A DNA stretch of 64,000 nucleotides. Source: Rhodococcoides fascians A44A. GTDB lineage: Bacteria > Actinomycetota > Actinomycetes > Mycobacteriales > Mycobacteriaceae. The stretch is from positions 2,622,390 to 2,686,389 of the forward strand of contig NZ_JMEX01000008.1 in NCBI RefSeq assembly GCF_000760735.1, written 5' to 3'. Below the pieces are notes generated by a model. It made no database searches. It worked only from the letters and a program-made list of their open reading frames with translations, and was not told the DNA's origin. Position numbers and translations under genes: made by a program. Below, one piece after another: positions 23,978-33,115 of the stretch. Each line of letters begins with the position of its first letter. Position 1 is the stretch's first letter.

Positions 23978-25594
23978 ATGGTTCGAACATTTCAGCACCG
24001 ATCGCTCGCATCCCCTGTATCGATGTCGACAGCCAGGCAACGCTGGATCGCGCTTGTCGTCATCTGTACCGCCGAACTGCTCGTCGTACTCGACAACACC
24101 GTCGTCAACGTCGCGCTCCCGTCGATGGGCCTGCAACTGAGGTCCAGCATCAGCGGCCTGCAATGGGTCGTCGACGCCTACACGCTGACCTTCGCCGGAC
24201 TCCTGCTCGCGTTCGGCCATCTGGGGGATCGCTACGGGCGGAAGAAAGTCATGATCGTCGGCCTCGCCGGAATCGCAGTGATGTCGATCGGCGGCGCGCT
24301 TGCAGCGAACCTCGGGCAGGTGATCGCGGCCCGCGCGCTGATGGGAATCTGTGCCGCAGCCGTGTTTCCGGCAACCCTCGCGCTGATCATCAACATCTTC
24401 TCCGACGCCAGGGAACGCGCACTCGCCATCGCTGCGTGGACCGCGATGGCAGGTTTCGCCATCGCGATCGGACCCACCGCGGGAGGCTTTCTGCTGGAAC
24501 ACTTCTCGTGGCACTCCGTGTTCTGGATCAACGTGCCCGTGGCCGCGGTGGTGCTGGCTGCGGCATGGAGATTCGTGCCGGAGTCCAAGGCGTCGCACAT
24601 CGGTCGGTTCGATCCGGTCGGCATCGCTCTGTCCCTGGTCGGCATCACCGTACTGGTGTGGGCCATCATCGAAGCCCCGCATCAGGGTTGGTTGTCCGGA
24701 ATCAGTGTTGCGGCCTACCTGCTCGGTGTCGTCTGCCTCGCGGTCTTCGTGTGGTGGGAACTACGCACCCCCTCGCCCGTACTCGACATGGCGCTGTTCC
24801 GGATCCGCCGATTCTCGCTGCCTGCCTTGGCCATCGCCGTCGCCTACTTCTCGATGTTCGGGTTCCTGTTCATGATCACCCAGTACTTCCAGGGTGTGAT
24901 GGAACTCAGCCCACTCCAATTCGGCATCCACTCGCTACCGTTCGCGGTGTCCATCGCTATCGGCGCACCACTGGCCACCTTGATCGCACAGCGCGTCGGT
25001 ACCACGGCGGTGATCGTCTTCGGACTCGTCGTGATGAGCGTCGGCATGTTCATCGCGGGACAGGTGAAGGTCGAAACCCCCTACCTCGGACCGGTGTTGA
25101 TCTCGATGGTGCTGATGGGATTGGGACTGGCCATCGTTCAGGGGCCGGCAACGGAATCCATCATGTCCTCGGTCTCGCTCGACGAGGCAGGGGCAGGCTC
25201 GGCCGTCAACGACACCACCCGCGAAGTCGGCGGAACGCTCGGAGTCGCGGTGCTGGGGTCGATCGTCGCGTCCATCTACACCACGAAGGTGGGACCTCGA
25301 ATCGACGCGATCCCCGACGCCCTCATGGAGCCCTACCAGAAGGCGTTCGCCCGGGAGACCGTCGTCAGCGTCATCGAGATCGTCAAGGCGTCGACCAATT
25401 CCGTCTTCGCCGCGCAGAAGGCGGACTTGGTGTACGCGATGAAAGCCGCATCGCTGGAAGGTTTTCAGCTCGCGTCGTACGTCACCGTCGGGTCGGCACT
25501 GGCCTGCGCCCTCGCCGTGGCCGTGTTCCTCCCGTGGGCGCGTCAGTCCGGAACCGGTGTGCTCTTGGCCTGGCGAAACACCGACTCGCGCTGA
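23978..25594 (+). CDS. MFS drug exporter, DHA2 (EmrB/QacA) family
   Basis: This 538-residue, 14-helix proton-coupled exporter has helix 1 VVLDNTVVNVALPSMGLQLR (exact family pattern), SGLQWVVDAYTLTFAGLLLA in helix 2, FGHLGDRYGRKKVMI in loop 2-3 and ARALMGICAAAVFPATLALI in helix 4. AGAAGGA upstream supports the ATG at 23978; ATG 24023 is an alternative. It lies 120 bp after the LmrA-type TetR gene. LmrA/QacR-like regulators commonly control exporters of this class, so this is likely part of the same regulon as the OYE gene. Confidence 0.92.
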   Translation: MVRTFQHRSLASPVSMSTARQRWIALVVICTAELLVVLDNTVVNVALPSMGLQLRSSISGLQWVVDAYTLTFAGLLLAFGHLGDRYGRKKVMIVGLAGIAVMSIGGALAANLGQVIAARALMGICAAAVFPATLALIINIFSDARERALAIAAWTAMAGFAIAIGPTAGGFLLEHFSWHSVFWINVPVAAVVLAAAWRFVPESKASHIGRFDPVGIALSLVGITVLVWAIIEAPHQGWLSGISVAAYLLGVVCLAVFVWWELRTPSPVLDMALFRIRRFSLPALAIAVAYFSMFGFLFMITQYFQGVMELSPLQFGIHSLPFAVSIAIGAPLATLIAQRVGTTAVIVFGLVVMSVGMFIAGQVKVETPYLGPVLISMVLMGLGLAIVQGPATESIMSSVSLDEAGAGSAVNDTTREVGGTLGVAVLGSIVASIYTTKVGPRIDAIPDALMEPYQKAFARETVVSVIEIVKASTNSVFAAQKADLVYAMKAASLEGFQLASYVTVGSALACALAVAVFLPWARQSGTGVLLAWRNTDSR

Positions 25595-25635
25595 CTTCGC
25601 CCGCGTGCGGTGCCGCACGCGCATATCCTGACCGC

Positions 25636-27768
25636 ATGGCCGAGCCGATCGACGAGTATTTCCTGCAGTCGATCCGAGCTGCGGGAGCAAGCCGAGAAGA
25701 ACTCGGGCCGACTCTCACCCCGACGAGAGCACTGGAGTTGTTCGACGCTCAACTCGGCAGCCGCCACCTCGACCTGGCGGCACGATGGTTGCGGTCCCAC
25801 GGCACGGGCTTCTACACGATCGGATCGTCCGGGCACGAGTTCAACGCGGCCGTCGCCGGTGCATTCCGGCCGACGGACCCGGCTCTTCTGCACTATCGGT
25901 CCGGCGCGTTCTTCCTGGAACGCGCCAGACAGGTAGGGGGAAGCGATCCCATTCGCGACGTCCTGCTCGGGGTCGTCGCCGCCACCGAGGACCCCATCTC
26001 CGGTGGCAGGCACAAGGTGTTCGGACGAGCTGACCTCGCGGTCCTCCCGCAGACCTCGACCATCGCATCGCATCTGCCGCGCGCGGTGGGAGTCGCGTTC
26101 TCCGTGGCGCGGGCCCGCAAGCTCGGGGCGGACTCCCCGTGGCCGTCCGACGCGGTGACCGTGTGCAGCTTCGGTGACGCATCCGCCGGGCACTCCACCG
26201 CGGTAGGGGCGATCAACTCCGCGATCAACACTGCGTATCAGGGCGTTCCGATGCCGCTGCTGTTCGTCTGCGAGGACAACGGAATCGGTATCAGCGTGCG
26301 CACCCCCGCGGGCTGGATCGCGTCGAACTTCTCCACCAGAGCGGGCCTGGAATACTTTCACGCGGACGGCCGAGACCTCGAGGCCGTCCACGCCGCGTCG
26401 ATCGCGGCCGCGACCTGGGTTCGAACACGGCGTCGTCCGGCCTTCCTGCACATCGAGTCGGTCCGGTTGATGGGCCACGCAGGATCCGACGTGGAGTCGT
26501 CCTATCGGTCGGCTGCGGAGATCACCGCCGATCTCGCCCGCGATCCCGTTCTCTGCACTGCACGGCACCTCGTCGACGCGGGCGTGATCGGTGTCGACGA
26601 CGTGGTGGAGCTCTACGAGAACAAGCGCGCACACGTGCTGCGTGTGGCGCGGGACGTAGCCGAGCTACCGCAGTTGAACAGCGCGGCAGCAGTCATGGAA
26701 CCCCTGACGCGGGTAGCCGACACGGCCAAGGAATCGACCGGGGAAGGCGGCCTGGAGTTACCGGCGGGCACCACCCTGGCGAAGGCCGTGAACGCTGCGC
26801 TGCAGCACATTCTGTCCACCCGTCCCCAGTCGATCCTGTTCGGCGAGGACGTGGCGCGCAAAGGTGGAGTGTACGGCGTCACCCGAGGTCTGCAGGCGCA
26901 CGCCGGAGCGGCCCGGGTGTTCGACACCGTGCTCGACGAACAGACGATCCTCGGGCTGGCCCTGGGAGCCGGAGTGTCCGGTCTGCTCCCGATCGCCGAG
27001 ATTCAGTACCTCGCCTACCTGCACAATGCGGCAGACCAACTTCGCGGGGAAGCGGCGACCCTGCAGTTCTTCTCGAACGGACAGTATCGAAATCCGATGA
27101 TCGTCCGGATAGCGGGATACGGCTACCAGAAGGGCTTCGGCGGGCACTTCCACAACGACAACGCTGTCGCCGCCCTGCGCGACATTCCCGGCATGATCAT
27201 CGCCTCGCCGTCGATGCCGGACGACGCAGCCGCCGTGCTTCTCGCCTGCGCCCACGCTGCCGTGGAACACGGCGCCGTGTGCGTCGTCTTGGAACCCATT
27301 GCGCTGTACCACACCAGGGATCTGTACCTGGACGGCGACGGACTGTGGCTTGCCGGGGGAGCAGTGTCGCCTGCCTGGATCGGACGCGCTCGAATCCACG
27401 GCGACGGAGTCGATCTCACCATCGTCACCTTCGGCAACGGCGTCAGGATGAGCCTGCGGGTCGCGCGGGCACTCGCCGACGACGGCGTGGGCGTGCGCGT
27501 AGTCGACATCCGGTGGATCGCACCACTTCCGTTGGCGGACATCGTCGAACATGCAGAGGCCACCGGCCGCGTGCTGGTGGTGGACGAGACGCGGAAGTCC
27601 GGTGGTGTGAGCGAAGGCATCGTCACCGCAGTGGTCGACGCCGGATACTCGGGCAAGGTGCGACGCGTCTGCAGCGAGGACAGTTTCATCCCACTGGGCG
27701 ATGCAGCACTGCACGTCCTGCTGTCCGAGAACGCCGTCCTCGAAGCAGCACGGCAGATGACCGCCTAA
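25636..27768 (+). CDS. Fused alpha/beta 2-oxoacid dehydrogenase E1
   Basis: This 710-residue thiamine-diphosphate enzyme combines both E1 subunits of the branched-chain/acetoin dehydrogenase type in one chain. The alpha-like half (residues 1 to about 360) holds VTVCSFGDASAGHSTAVGA near 178 and LFVCEDNGIGIS near 210, the ThDP/Mg site. The beta-like half (about 380-710) has SILFGEDVARKGGVYGVTRG near 395 and VLVVDETRKSGGVSEGIVTA near 650. Such single-chain E1 proteins decarboxylate branched-chain or aromatic 2-oxoacids and normally need separate E2/E3 partners, which are absent here. The last 4 bp overlap the convergent acetyltransferase gene. Confidence 0.88.
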   Translation: MAEPIDEYFLQSIRAAGASREELGPTLTPTRALELFDAQLGSRHLDLAARWLRSHGTGFYTIGSSGHEFNAAVAGAFRPTDPALLHYRSGAFFLERARQVGGSDPIRDVLLGVVAATEDPISGGRHKVFGRADLAVLPQTSTIASHLPRAVGVAFSVARARKLGADSPWPSDAVTVCSFGDASAGHSTAVGAINSAINTAYQGVPMPLLFVCEDNGIGISVRTPAGWIASNFSTRAGLEYFHADGRDLEAVHAASIAAATWVRTRRRPAFLHIESVRLMGHAGSDVESSYRSAAEITADLARDPVLCTARHLVDAGVIGVDDVVELYENKRAHVLRVARDVAELPQLNSAAAVMEPLTRVADTAKESTGEGGLELPAGTTLAKAVNAALQHILSTRPQSILFGEDVARKGGVYGVTRGLQAHAGAARVFDTVLDEQTILGLALGAGVSGLLPIAEIQYLAYLHNAADQLRGEAATLQFFSNGQYRNPMIVRIAGYGYQKGFGGHFHNDNAVAALRDIPGMIIASPSMPDDAAAVLLACAHAAVEHGAVCVVLEPIALYHTRDLYLDGDGLWLAGGAVSPAWIGRARIHGDGVDLTIVTFGNGVRMSLRVARALADDGVGVRVVDIRWIAPLPLADIVEHAEATGRVLVVDETRKSGGVSEGIVTAVVDAGYSGKVRRVCSEDSFIPLGDAALHVLLSENAVLEAARQMTA

Positions 27769-28217
27769 TCGCCCTTCCTGGTCATGGGAAGGTGGGGGAT
27801 CCCGTCCTCGTCGTAGTTCTCACCGCTGCGAACGAAACCGAACCGGCCGTACCACTGCTCCAGTTGAGCCTGTGCGCCGATGACGATGGTGTCACCGTGT
27901 GCGTGATCGATTGCCGCGCGCAGCAATTCGGCACTCAGGCCACGGCCGCGAGCGTCCACCGCCGTACACACCCGTCCGATTCTGGTTTCCCCGTCGGTGT
28001 ACAGCAACCGCAGCGTGGACACGATCCGTCCGTTGTCCGTGTGCCAGAAATGCACCGTCGACGGATCCTCGTCGGCGCCGTCGAGCTCCGGGTACGCGCA
28101 GTTCTGCTCGACGACGAACACGTCGACCCGCAATTTGCACAGAGCGTAGACCTGGTGACCGGACAGCTCGGCGAAGTGCGCGCGGTGTAGCTCGCTCATG
28201 CGGTGTGCCTCGCTCAT
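27765..28217 (-). CDS. ElaA-type GNAT acetyltransferase
   Basis: This 150-residue GNAT-fold acetyltransferase resembles ElaA. The core is VYALCKLRVDVFVVEQNCAY, then RIGRVCTAVDARGRGLSAEL (acetyl-CoA loop R-x-x-G-x-G/A variant ARGRGLS) and LEQWYGRFGFVRSGENYDED. The acceptor substrate is unknown. The ATG at 28217 overlaps the stop of the upstream TetR gene (ATGA), which joins it to the end of the alkane hydroxylase operon. A second ATG at 28199 is possible. Its stop overlaps the convergent E1 gene by 4 bp. Confidence 0.85.
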   Translation of the reverse strand: MSEAHRMSELHRAHFAELSGHQVYALCKLRVDVFVVEQNCAYPELDGADEDPSTVHFWHTDNGRIVSTLRLLYTDGETRIGRVCTAVDARGRGLSAELLRAAIDHAHGDTIVIGAQAQLEQWYGRFGFVRSGENYDEDGIPHLPMTRKGD

Positions 28218-28906
28218 GCGGTGCCCTTGATTGCGTCGACGAACGGAGTGAGCAGCGACGCCAGGTCCGCAGCCACGTCGGACGAGTTCTCCGGCGGCAT
28301 CGAGATGTAGCTGAGCGCCAGCCGAACCACGGTGCGCCCCAGCACGTCTGCGTTGTGCGCCGACGCGCGAAGCCAACTACGCTCGAACGTCGACGCCAGC
28401 CGCAGCGACGCATGCTCGATCAGGGCACCGCTCTCGGTGGTGACCAGCCGCAGCAGGTCCGGCGGAGGATCGTCCGTCAGCATCGACAGCACCAGCGGGT
28501 CCGATGCACTGCGACCGAAGAACTCGGTGAACGCGACGTAGAGGGTGCGCAGACTGTCACCCTCGTTGGCATACACCGCATCGTCCACCGCCGAGACGAA
28601 CGAATCCGTCAACCGCAGTGCGTACCCCTGTGCCAACCCTTTACGGGTACCGAACTCCTTGTACAGCGTCTGCCGCGAGATGCCCGCAGCCTTGGCGACG
28701 TCCGCCATGTTGACCGTCGACCACGTGCGCTCGAGCAGGAGATCGTGCAGCCCGTCGAGAATCGTCGTCCGCATCGGACTCGACACGGCACCCGTGAAGG
28801 GTGCGTGCTTGATCGGTGCGTGCTTGATCGGTGCGTCCTGATAGAGGCTCGGGTCGACCGGTTGCGTTGACACGACCCCCACTCTATCGGGCGCCCCGAG
28901 GGTCAT
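28214..28906 (-). CDS. alkU: TetR regulator of the alkane operon
   Basis: This 230-residue TetR protein has a DNA-binding domain at about residues 48-90 (TILDGLHDLLLERTWSTVNM, then VAKAAGISRQTLYKEFGTRK). In Rhodococcus and relatives the order alkB–rubA1–rubA2–alkU is standard, and the TetR product represses the operon until alkanes or their oxidised products bind. The ATG at 28906 overlaps the rubredoxin stop (ATGA); a GTG at 28873 would remove a poorly conserved leader. That leader contains a doubled HAPIK from a short DNA repeat. Confidence 0.9.
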   Translation of the reverse strand: MTLGAPDRVGVVSTQPVDPSLYQDAPIKHAPIKHAPFTGAVSSPMRTTILDGLHDLLLERTWSTVNMADVAKAAGISRQTLYKEFGTRKGLAQGYALRLTDSFVSAVDDAVYANEGDSLRTLYVAFTEFFGRSASDPLVLSMLTDDPPPDLLRLVTTESGALIEHASLRLASTFERSWLRASAHNADVLGRTVVRLALSYISMPPENSSDVAADLASLLTPFVDAIKGTA

Positions 28907-29088
28907 GGCCTGCTGATCTCGACCATGAAGAAGTCGGCCTTCGCAGCGCCGCAATCCGGGCAGCTCCAATCCTCGGGGATGTCCTCCCACCGAGTGCCCG
29001 GCTCGATCCCGTCCTCCGGCCAGCCCAGTTCCTCGTCGTACTCGAAACCGCACTGAATGCACTGGTAGAGCTTGAAATCCGTGGCCAT
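28903..29088 (-). CDS. rubA2: Rubredoxin (second)
   Basis: This 61-residue one-iron rubredoxin has two CxxC knuckles, YQCIQCGFEYDEELGWPEDG and DWSCPDCGAAKADFFMVEI, which bind Fe through four cysteines. It carries electrons from rubredoxin reductase to the alkane hydroxylase. It begins 3 bp after the first rubredoxin stop and overlaps the TetR gene. Two rubredoxins downstream of alkB is the usual actinobacterial layout, and normally only the AlkG2 type delivers electrons to AlkB. No rubredoxin reductase gene is present in the window. Confidence 0.95.
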   Translation of the reverse strand: MATDFKLYQCIQCGFEYDEELGWPEDGIEPGTRWEDIPEDWSCPDCGAAKADFFMVEISRP

Positions 29089-29091
29089 CTC

Positions 29092-29259
29092 TCATCCTGC
29101 TTTCTGTTCGAAGTCGATCTTCTCCCGGACACCGCAATCCGGGCACGGCCAATCGTCGGCGATCTCGGACCACGGCGTTCCTGCCGGGAAACCTTCACGC
29201 GGCGCCCCGGCAGCCTCGTCGTAGACGTAGTTGCACACCGGGCACTCGTACGCCGTCAT
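29092..29259 (-). CDS. rubA1: Rubredoxin (first)
   Basis: This 55-residue rubredoxin is short and easily missed. The knuckles are YECPVCNYVYDEAAGAPREG and DWPCPDCGVREKIDFE, giving the four Fe-binding cysteines, and the aromatic core (Y, W, F) is intact. Its ATG at 29259 overlaps the alkB stop by one base (TGATG), so it is translationally coupled to alkB. It is the first of two rubredoxins in the operon; their division of labour cannot be told from sequence alone. Confidence 0.95.
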   Translation of the reverse strand: MTAYECPVCNYVYDEAAGAPREGFPAGTPWSEIADDWPCPDCGVREKIDFEQKAG

Positions 29260-30539
29260 CACTTCGCGTCCTTCGGTGCATCCGTAGTTGCATCCGTAGC
29301 TGCATTTGATTGGCTACCGGACCGGGCGCCGTGGCGTGCGAGGATCTTCGCGCGCTTGCTCGGCTCGATGTTGACCGCGGTGATGTCACCGCGGTAGTGC
29401 TCGAGAACCCTGTGGTCCATCACCTTTCGCCAGATCGGCGGGAAGTAGGCGACGGTGATCATGCTGGCGTACCCGCTGGGAAGGTTGGGTGCACCTTCCA
29501 TGCTGCGCAGGGTCTGGTATCGCCTGGTGGGGTTGGCGTGGTGATCGCTGTGGCGCTGCAGGTGGTACAGGAAGATGTTGGTGACGATGTGGTCGGAGTT
29601 CCAGCTGTGGGCAGGTGCGCACCGCTCGTAGCGTCCTGACTTGGTGGTCGCCCGCAGCAATCCGTAGTGCTCGAGGTAGTTCACCGTCTCGAGCAGCGAG
29701 AACCCGTACACCGCCTGGATGAGAAGGAACGGCAGGATGCCGACACCGAACACTGCCGTCAGAACGCCGAACAGCACGACGGACATGAGCCAAGCGTTGA
29801 GTACGTCGTTGCGAATGTTCCACGTGGACTTGCCCAGTCGCTGCATGCGCGTCTGCTCGAGCTTCCAGGACGATTTCAGACTGCCCCACACGCTGCGAGG
29901 AAGGAACCGCCAGAAGCTTTCGCCGAACTTCGAGCTGGCGGGATCCTCGGGGGTCGCGACGCGAACGTGGTGCCCACGATTGTGCTCGATGTAGAAGTGG
30001 CCGTAGAACGTCTGCGCCAGAGTGACTTTGGACAGCCAGCGCTCCAAGCTGTCCTTCTTGTGACCCATCTCGTGCGCGGTGTTGATTCCGACGCCGCCCA
30101 TGACGCCGATGCTGATTGCCAACCCGATCTTCGAGGCCAGCCCGAGGCCACCGTCGATGCCGAGCCAGCTCAGGTTGTCCGCCGTCCACAGGTAGCAGGC
30201 GATCACCAGACTCGCGAGTTGGAACGGAATGTAGATGTAGGTGCAGTATCGGTAGTACTTGTCGTTCTCCAACGCTTCCATGACCTCGTCCGGCGGATTC
30301 TGGCCGTCGGGCCCGAAGAACAGGTCGAGGATCGGCAACAGCCCGTACACCAGAATCGGCCCGATCCACCACCAGATCGGTGAGACGGCATTCCAGCCGA
30401 GCTGGTTGAACGCCCACACCAGACCCAGCGCCATGAAGATCGCGGTCGGCGGCACCAGGCCGAACAGCCACAGATACCGCTTCTTGTCCCGCCACTCGTC
30501 GACCGGCGTATTCGACTGTGGACTCGTCTGGGTTGCCAC
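29259..30539 (-). CDS. alkB: Alkane 1-monooxygenase
   Basis: This 426-residue integral-membrane di-iron hydroxylase oxidises the terminal carbon of medium-chain n-alkanes to 1-alkanols, with electrons from rubredoxin. Six hydrophobic helices are visible. The histidine boxes that bind the two irons are NTAHEMGHKKD near residue 155, IEHNRGHHVRVATPED near 183 and LQRHSDHHANPTRRY near 325; the accessory NYLEHYGLLR is also present. The GTG at 30539 is preceded by GAGGAG at 7 nt, which favours it over an upstream ATG at 30599. The C-terminal tail carries a short ATDATTDA repeat. It heads the operon alkB–rubA1–rubA2–alkU–acetyltransferase. Confidence 0.97.
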   Translation of the reverse strand: MATQTSPQSNTPVDEWRDKKRYLWLFGLVPPTAIFMALGLVWAFNQLGWNAVSPIWWWIGPILVYGLLPILDLFFGPDGQNPPDEVMEALENDKYYRYCTYIYIPFQLASLVIACYLWTADNLSWLGIDGGLGLASKIGLAISIGVMGGVGINTAHEMGHKKDSLERWLSKVTLAQTFYGHFYIEHNRGHHVRVATPEDPASSKFGESFWRFLPRSVWGSLKSSWKLEQTRMQRLGKSTWNIRNDVLNAWLMSVVLFGVLTAVFGVGILPFLLIQAVYGFSLLETVNYLEHYGLLRATTKSGRYERCAPAHSWNSDHIVTNIFLYHLQRHSDHHANPTRRYQTLRSMEGAPNLPSGYASMITVAYFPPIWRKVMDHRVLEHYRGDITAVNIEPSKRAKILARHGARSGSQSNAATDATTDAPKDAK

Positions 30540-30638
30540 GACTGAACTCCTCGTCTTCAGGCGATCGAGCCCTCTCGAACGCCTAGTGGTGTCGATCACT
30601 GTGCGGATGACAATACCGCGTAAATGTAAACCTGGATA

Positions 30639-30658
30639 GACAAAATTGAAAATTTGTC
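30639..30658. promoter_or_regulatory. Inverted repeat between alkB and glutamine synthetase
   Basis: GACAAA-N8-TTTGTC sits in a conspicuously A/T-rich stretch of the 301-bp divergent gap (30540-30840), about 100 bp upstream of alkB. It is a candidate operator for the TetR protein AlkU or a shared divergent promoter element. The rest of the gap shows no further feature beyond a good ribosome binding site (AAGGGG) before 30841. Confidence 0.45.
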
Positions 30659-30840
30659 CATCGGGTTGTGACTCAGTCCATATCCGAGCGTTGTGATCGG
30701 GTGCCGGTCCCGTTCGAGCGTCGACGTCGAATTGCAGTGGTCACAGCGGCGAAACATTGCCGCCACGGGAGCTTCGTAGTGTCGCCAGGTCGGACTCCGC
30801 GAAATCCAATTGCGGAGCGCACCTTGTCAAGGGGTAGCTC

Positions 30841-33018
30841 ATGAGTGGAAATACCGTCCGCCTGCAGGCGATCAAGGACGTCGAGGCGTACGTCCCGCCT
30901 GCGGTCAGCTTCGTCGGGGAAGAGAAGCCCGGCGAGATCTTCGGCGAGAACGTCTTCAGCAAAGTGGTCATGCAGAAGCGCCTGCCCAAGTCGGTCTACA
31001 AGTCGGTCATCGCGACGATCGAGAAAGGCATGGCCCTCGATCCCATGGTCGCCGACGCCGTGGCGTCGGCGATGAAGGATTGGGCGCTCGAGAAAGGCGC
31101 CACCCACTACGCGCACGTCTTCTACCCCCTGACGGGATTGACGGCGGAGAAGCACGACAGCTTCTTCGACCCCGTCGGTGACGGCAGTGCGCTCGCCGAG
31201 TTCGCCGGCAAGACCCTCATCCAAGGCGAGCCCGACGCGTCGAGCTTCCCCAACGGCGGTCTGCGCAACACGTTCGAAGCCCGCGGCTACACGGGTTGGG
31301 ACGTCACCAGCCCGGCGTACGTGCTCGAGAACCCGAACGGCAACACGCTGTGTATCCCCACGGTGTTCGTGTCCATGACCGGCGAGGCGCTCGACCACAA
31401 GACGCCGCTGCTCCGTTCGCAGCAGGCGATGGGTGGTCACGCCGAACGCATCCTGACGCTCTTCGGACACGAGGACATCGAGAACATCGTGTCCTTCTGC
31501 GGCCCGGAGCAGGAGTACTTCCTGGTCGACCGTCACTTCTTCCTCGCACGCCCGGACCTGCTCAACGCAGGCCGTACGCTGTTCGGCTCGAAGCCCCCCA
31601 AAGGGCAGGAATTCGACGATCACTACTTCGGCGCCATCCCGGAGCGTGTCCTCGGCTTCATGATGGACACCGAACGCGAGCTGTTCAAGCTCGGAATTCC
31701 AGCGAAGACACGGCACAACGAGGTCGCGCCGGGGCAGTTCGAGATCGCGCCGATGTTCGAGCGCGGCAACATCGCAGCGGACCACCAACAGCTGTTGATG
31801 ACGACGTTCAAGACGATCGCCAAGAAGCACGGCATGGAATGCCTGTTCCACGAGAAGCCGTTCGACGGCGTCAACGGATCCGGCAAACACGTCAACTTCT
31901 CGCTCGGCAACTCCGAGCTCGGGTCACTGCTGGTGCCGGGAGACAACCCGCACGACAACGCCCAGTTCCTCGTCTTCTGCGCTGCGGTCATCCGAGCGGT
32001 GCACAAGTACGGCGGCCTGCTGCGCGCCTCGGTGGCGTCGGCGACCAACGATCACCGGCTCGGCGCCAACGAAGCCCCGCCGGCCATCATCTCGATCTTC
32101 CTCGGCGACCAGCTCGCCGACGTCTTCGATCAGATCGCCAAGGGCGCGGCGACGTCGTCGAAGGGCAAGGGAACCATGATGATCGGGGCCGACACGCTGC
32201 CGGTGCTCCCGACCGATCCGGGCGACCGCAACCGGACGAGCCCGTTCGCGTTCACCGGCAACAGGTTCGAGTTCCGCGCACCGGGCTCGATGCAGACGGT
32301 GAGCGGGCCGATGGTCACGATCAACACCATCATGGCCGAGTCGCTCGACTACATGGCCACCAACCTGGAAACCGCGGTTGCGAACGGCACCGAATTCGAC
32401 ACGGCCGTCCAGAATCTGCTCACCGAGATCATCACCGAGCACGGTGCCGTGGTGTTCAACGGTGACGGTTACTCCGACAACTGGCAGATCGAGGCCGAGT
32501 CCCGCGGGTTGCCGAACCTGCGTACGACGCTCGACGCCCTACCGGAACTCATCACCGATTCCGCGATGGAGCTGTTCGAGAAGTACAATGTCTTCAATCA
32601 CCGAGAGATGCACTCGCGGTACGAGATCGGCTTGGAGCAGTACGCACTGACGGTGTTCGTCGAAGCGCGCCTCACCGTCGAGATGGGCCGGACATCGGTG
32701 CTTCCGTCGGCCGTGCGGTACCAGACCGAGCTGGCGCAGAACGTCGCAGCGCTGAAGGCTGCAGGCGTCGAAGCCGACACCGCCGAACTGCAGTCGGTGT
32801 CCGAGCCGCTGTCCGCGTTGCGTTCGGCTCTGGCGACTCTCGAGGCTGCACTGGACAGCGACCCCGGCGGCGACGCTCTCGCCGAGGCGACCCACGCGAA
32901 GGACGCTCTGCTTCCTGCCATGGCCGCAGTCCGGACAGCAGCGGACACTCTCGAGGGCATGGTGGCGGACGATCTCTGGCCGCTTCCGACCTACCAGGAA
33001 ATGCTGTACATCCTCTGA
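30841..33018 (+). CDS. glnN: Type III glutamine synthetase
   Basis: This 725-residue protein has the length and motifs of type III glutamine synthetase (GlnN), quite different from the roughly 470-residue type I enzyme. It makes glutamine from glutamate, ammonia and ATP. Visible motifs include FCGPEQEYFLVDRHFF near residue 220, FEIAPMFERGN near 300, NGSGKHVNFSLGNSELG near 343 (substrate/metal region), NRTSPFAFTGNRFEFRAPGS near 463 and a final helical region. AAGGGG precedes the ATG. Actinobacteria usually rely on GlnA1/GlnA2, so this is an accessory synthetase. It is divergent from alkB and followed by a hairpin repeat. Confidence 0.93.
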   Translation: MSGNTVRLQAIKDVEAYVPPAVSFVGEEKPGEIFGENVFSKVVMQKRLPKSVYKSVIATIEKGMALDPMVADAVASAMKDWALEKGATHYAHVFYPLTGLTAEKHDSFFDPVGDGSALAEFAGKTLIQGEPDASSFPNGGLRNTFEARGYTGWDVTSPAYVLENPNGNTLCIPTVFVSMTGEALDHKTPLLRSQQAMGGHAERILTLFGHEDIENIVSFCGPEQEYFLVDRHFFLARPDLLNAGRTLFGSKPPKGQEFDDHYFGAIPERVLGFMMDTERELFKLGIPAKTRHNEVAPGQFEIAPMFERGNIAADHQQLLMTTFKTIAKKHGMECLFHEKPFDGVNGSGKHVNFSLGNSELGSLLVPGDNPHDNAQFLVFCAAVIRAVHKYGGLLRASVASATNDHRLGANEAPPAIISIFLGDQLADVFDQIAKGAATSSKGKGTMMIGADTLPVLPTDPGDRNRTSPFAFTGNRFEFRAPGSMQTVSGPMVTINTIMAESLDYMATNLETAVANGTEFDTAVQNLLTEIITEHGAVVFNGDGYSDNWQIEAESRGLPNLRTTLDALPELITDSAMELFEKYNVFNHREMHSRYEIGLEQYALTVFVEARLTVEMGRTSVLPSAVRYQTELAQNVAALKAAGVEADTAELQSVSEPLSALRSALATLEAALDSDPGGDALAEATHAKDALLPAMAAVRTAADTLEGMVADDLWPLPTYQEMLYIL

Positions 33019-33033
33019 CTCACGTGAGCCCAA

Positions 33034-33109
33034 TGTGAGTGGAAATGACAGTGCCATCGGGTCGCTCCGCAGGCTCCGCTCCTGTCCAGGGCCTGCATTT
33101 CCACTCACA
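33034..33109. repeat. Intergenic hairpin repeat, copy A
   Basis: A perfect 14-bp inverted repeat, TGTGAGTGGAAATG (33034-33047) and CATTTCCACTCACA (33096-33109), encloses a 48-nt loop with the core GGGTCGCTCCGCAGG followed by CTCCGCTCCTG. It lies between the convergent glutamine synthetase and tctA genes. Copies B (49833-49906) and C (39301-39378) share the loop core. There is no T-run, so a simple intrinsic terminator is not shown, but a bidirectional termination or RNA-stability role is plausible. Confidence 0.9.
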
Positions 33110-33115
33110 CAGGGG

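Noticed and set aside
23953..27768. One continuous reading frame of more than 1,200 codons covering exporter and E1 gene
   Set aside because: The first part is an off-frame shadow of the DHA2 exporter, with Arg/His-rich noise. The E1 protein has its own ATG at 25636 directly before its conserved domain.
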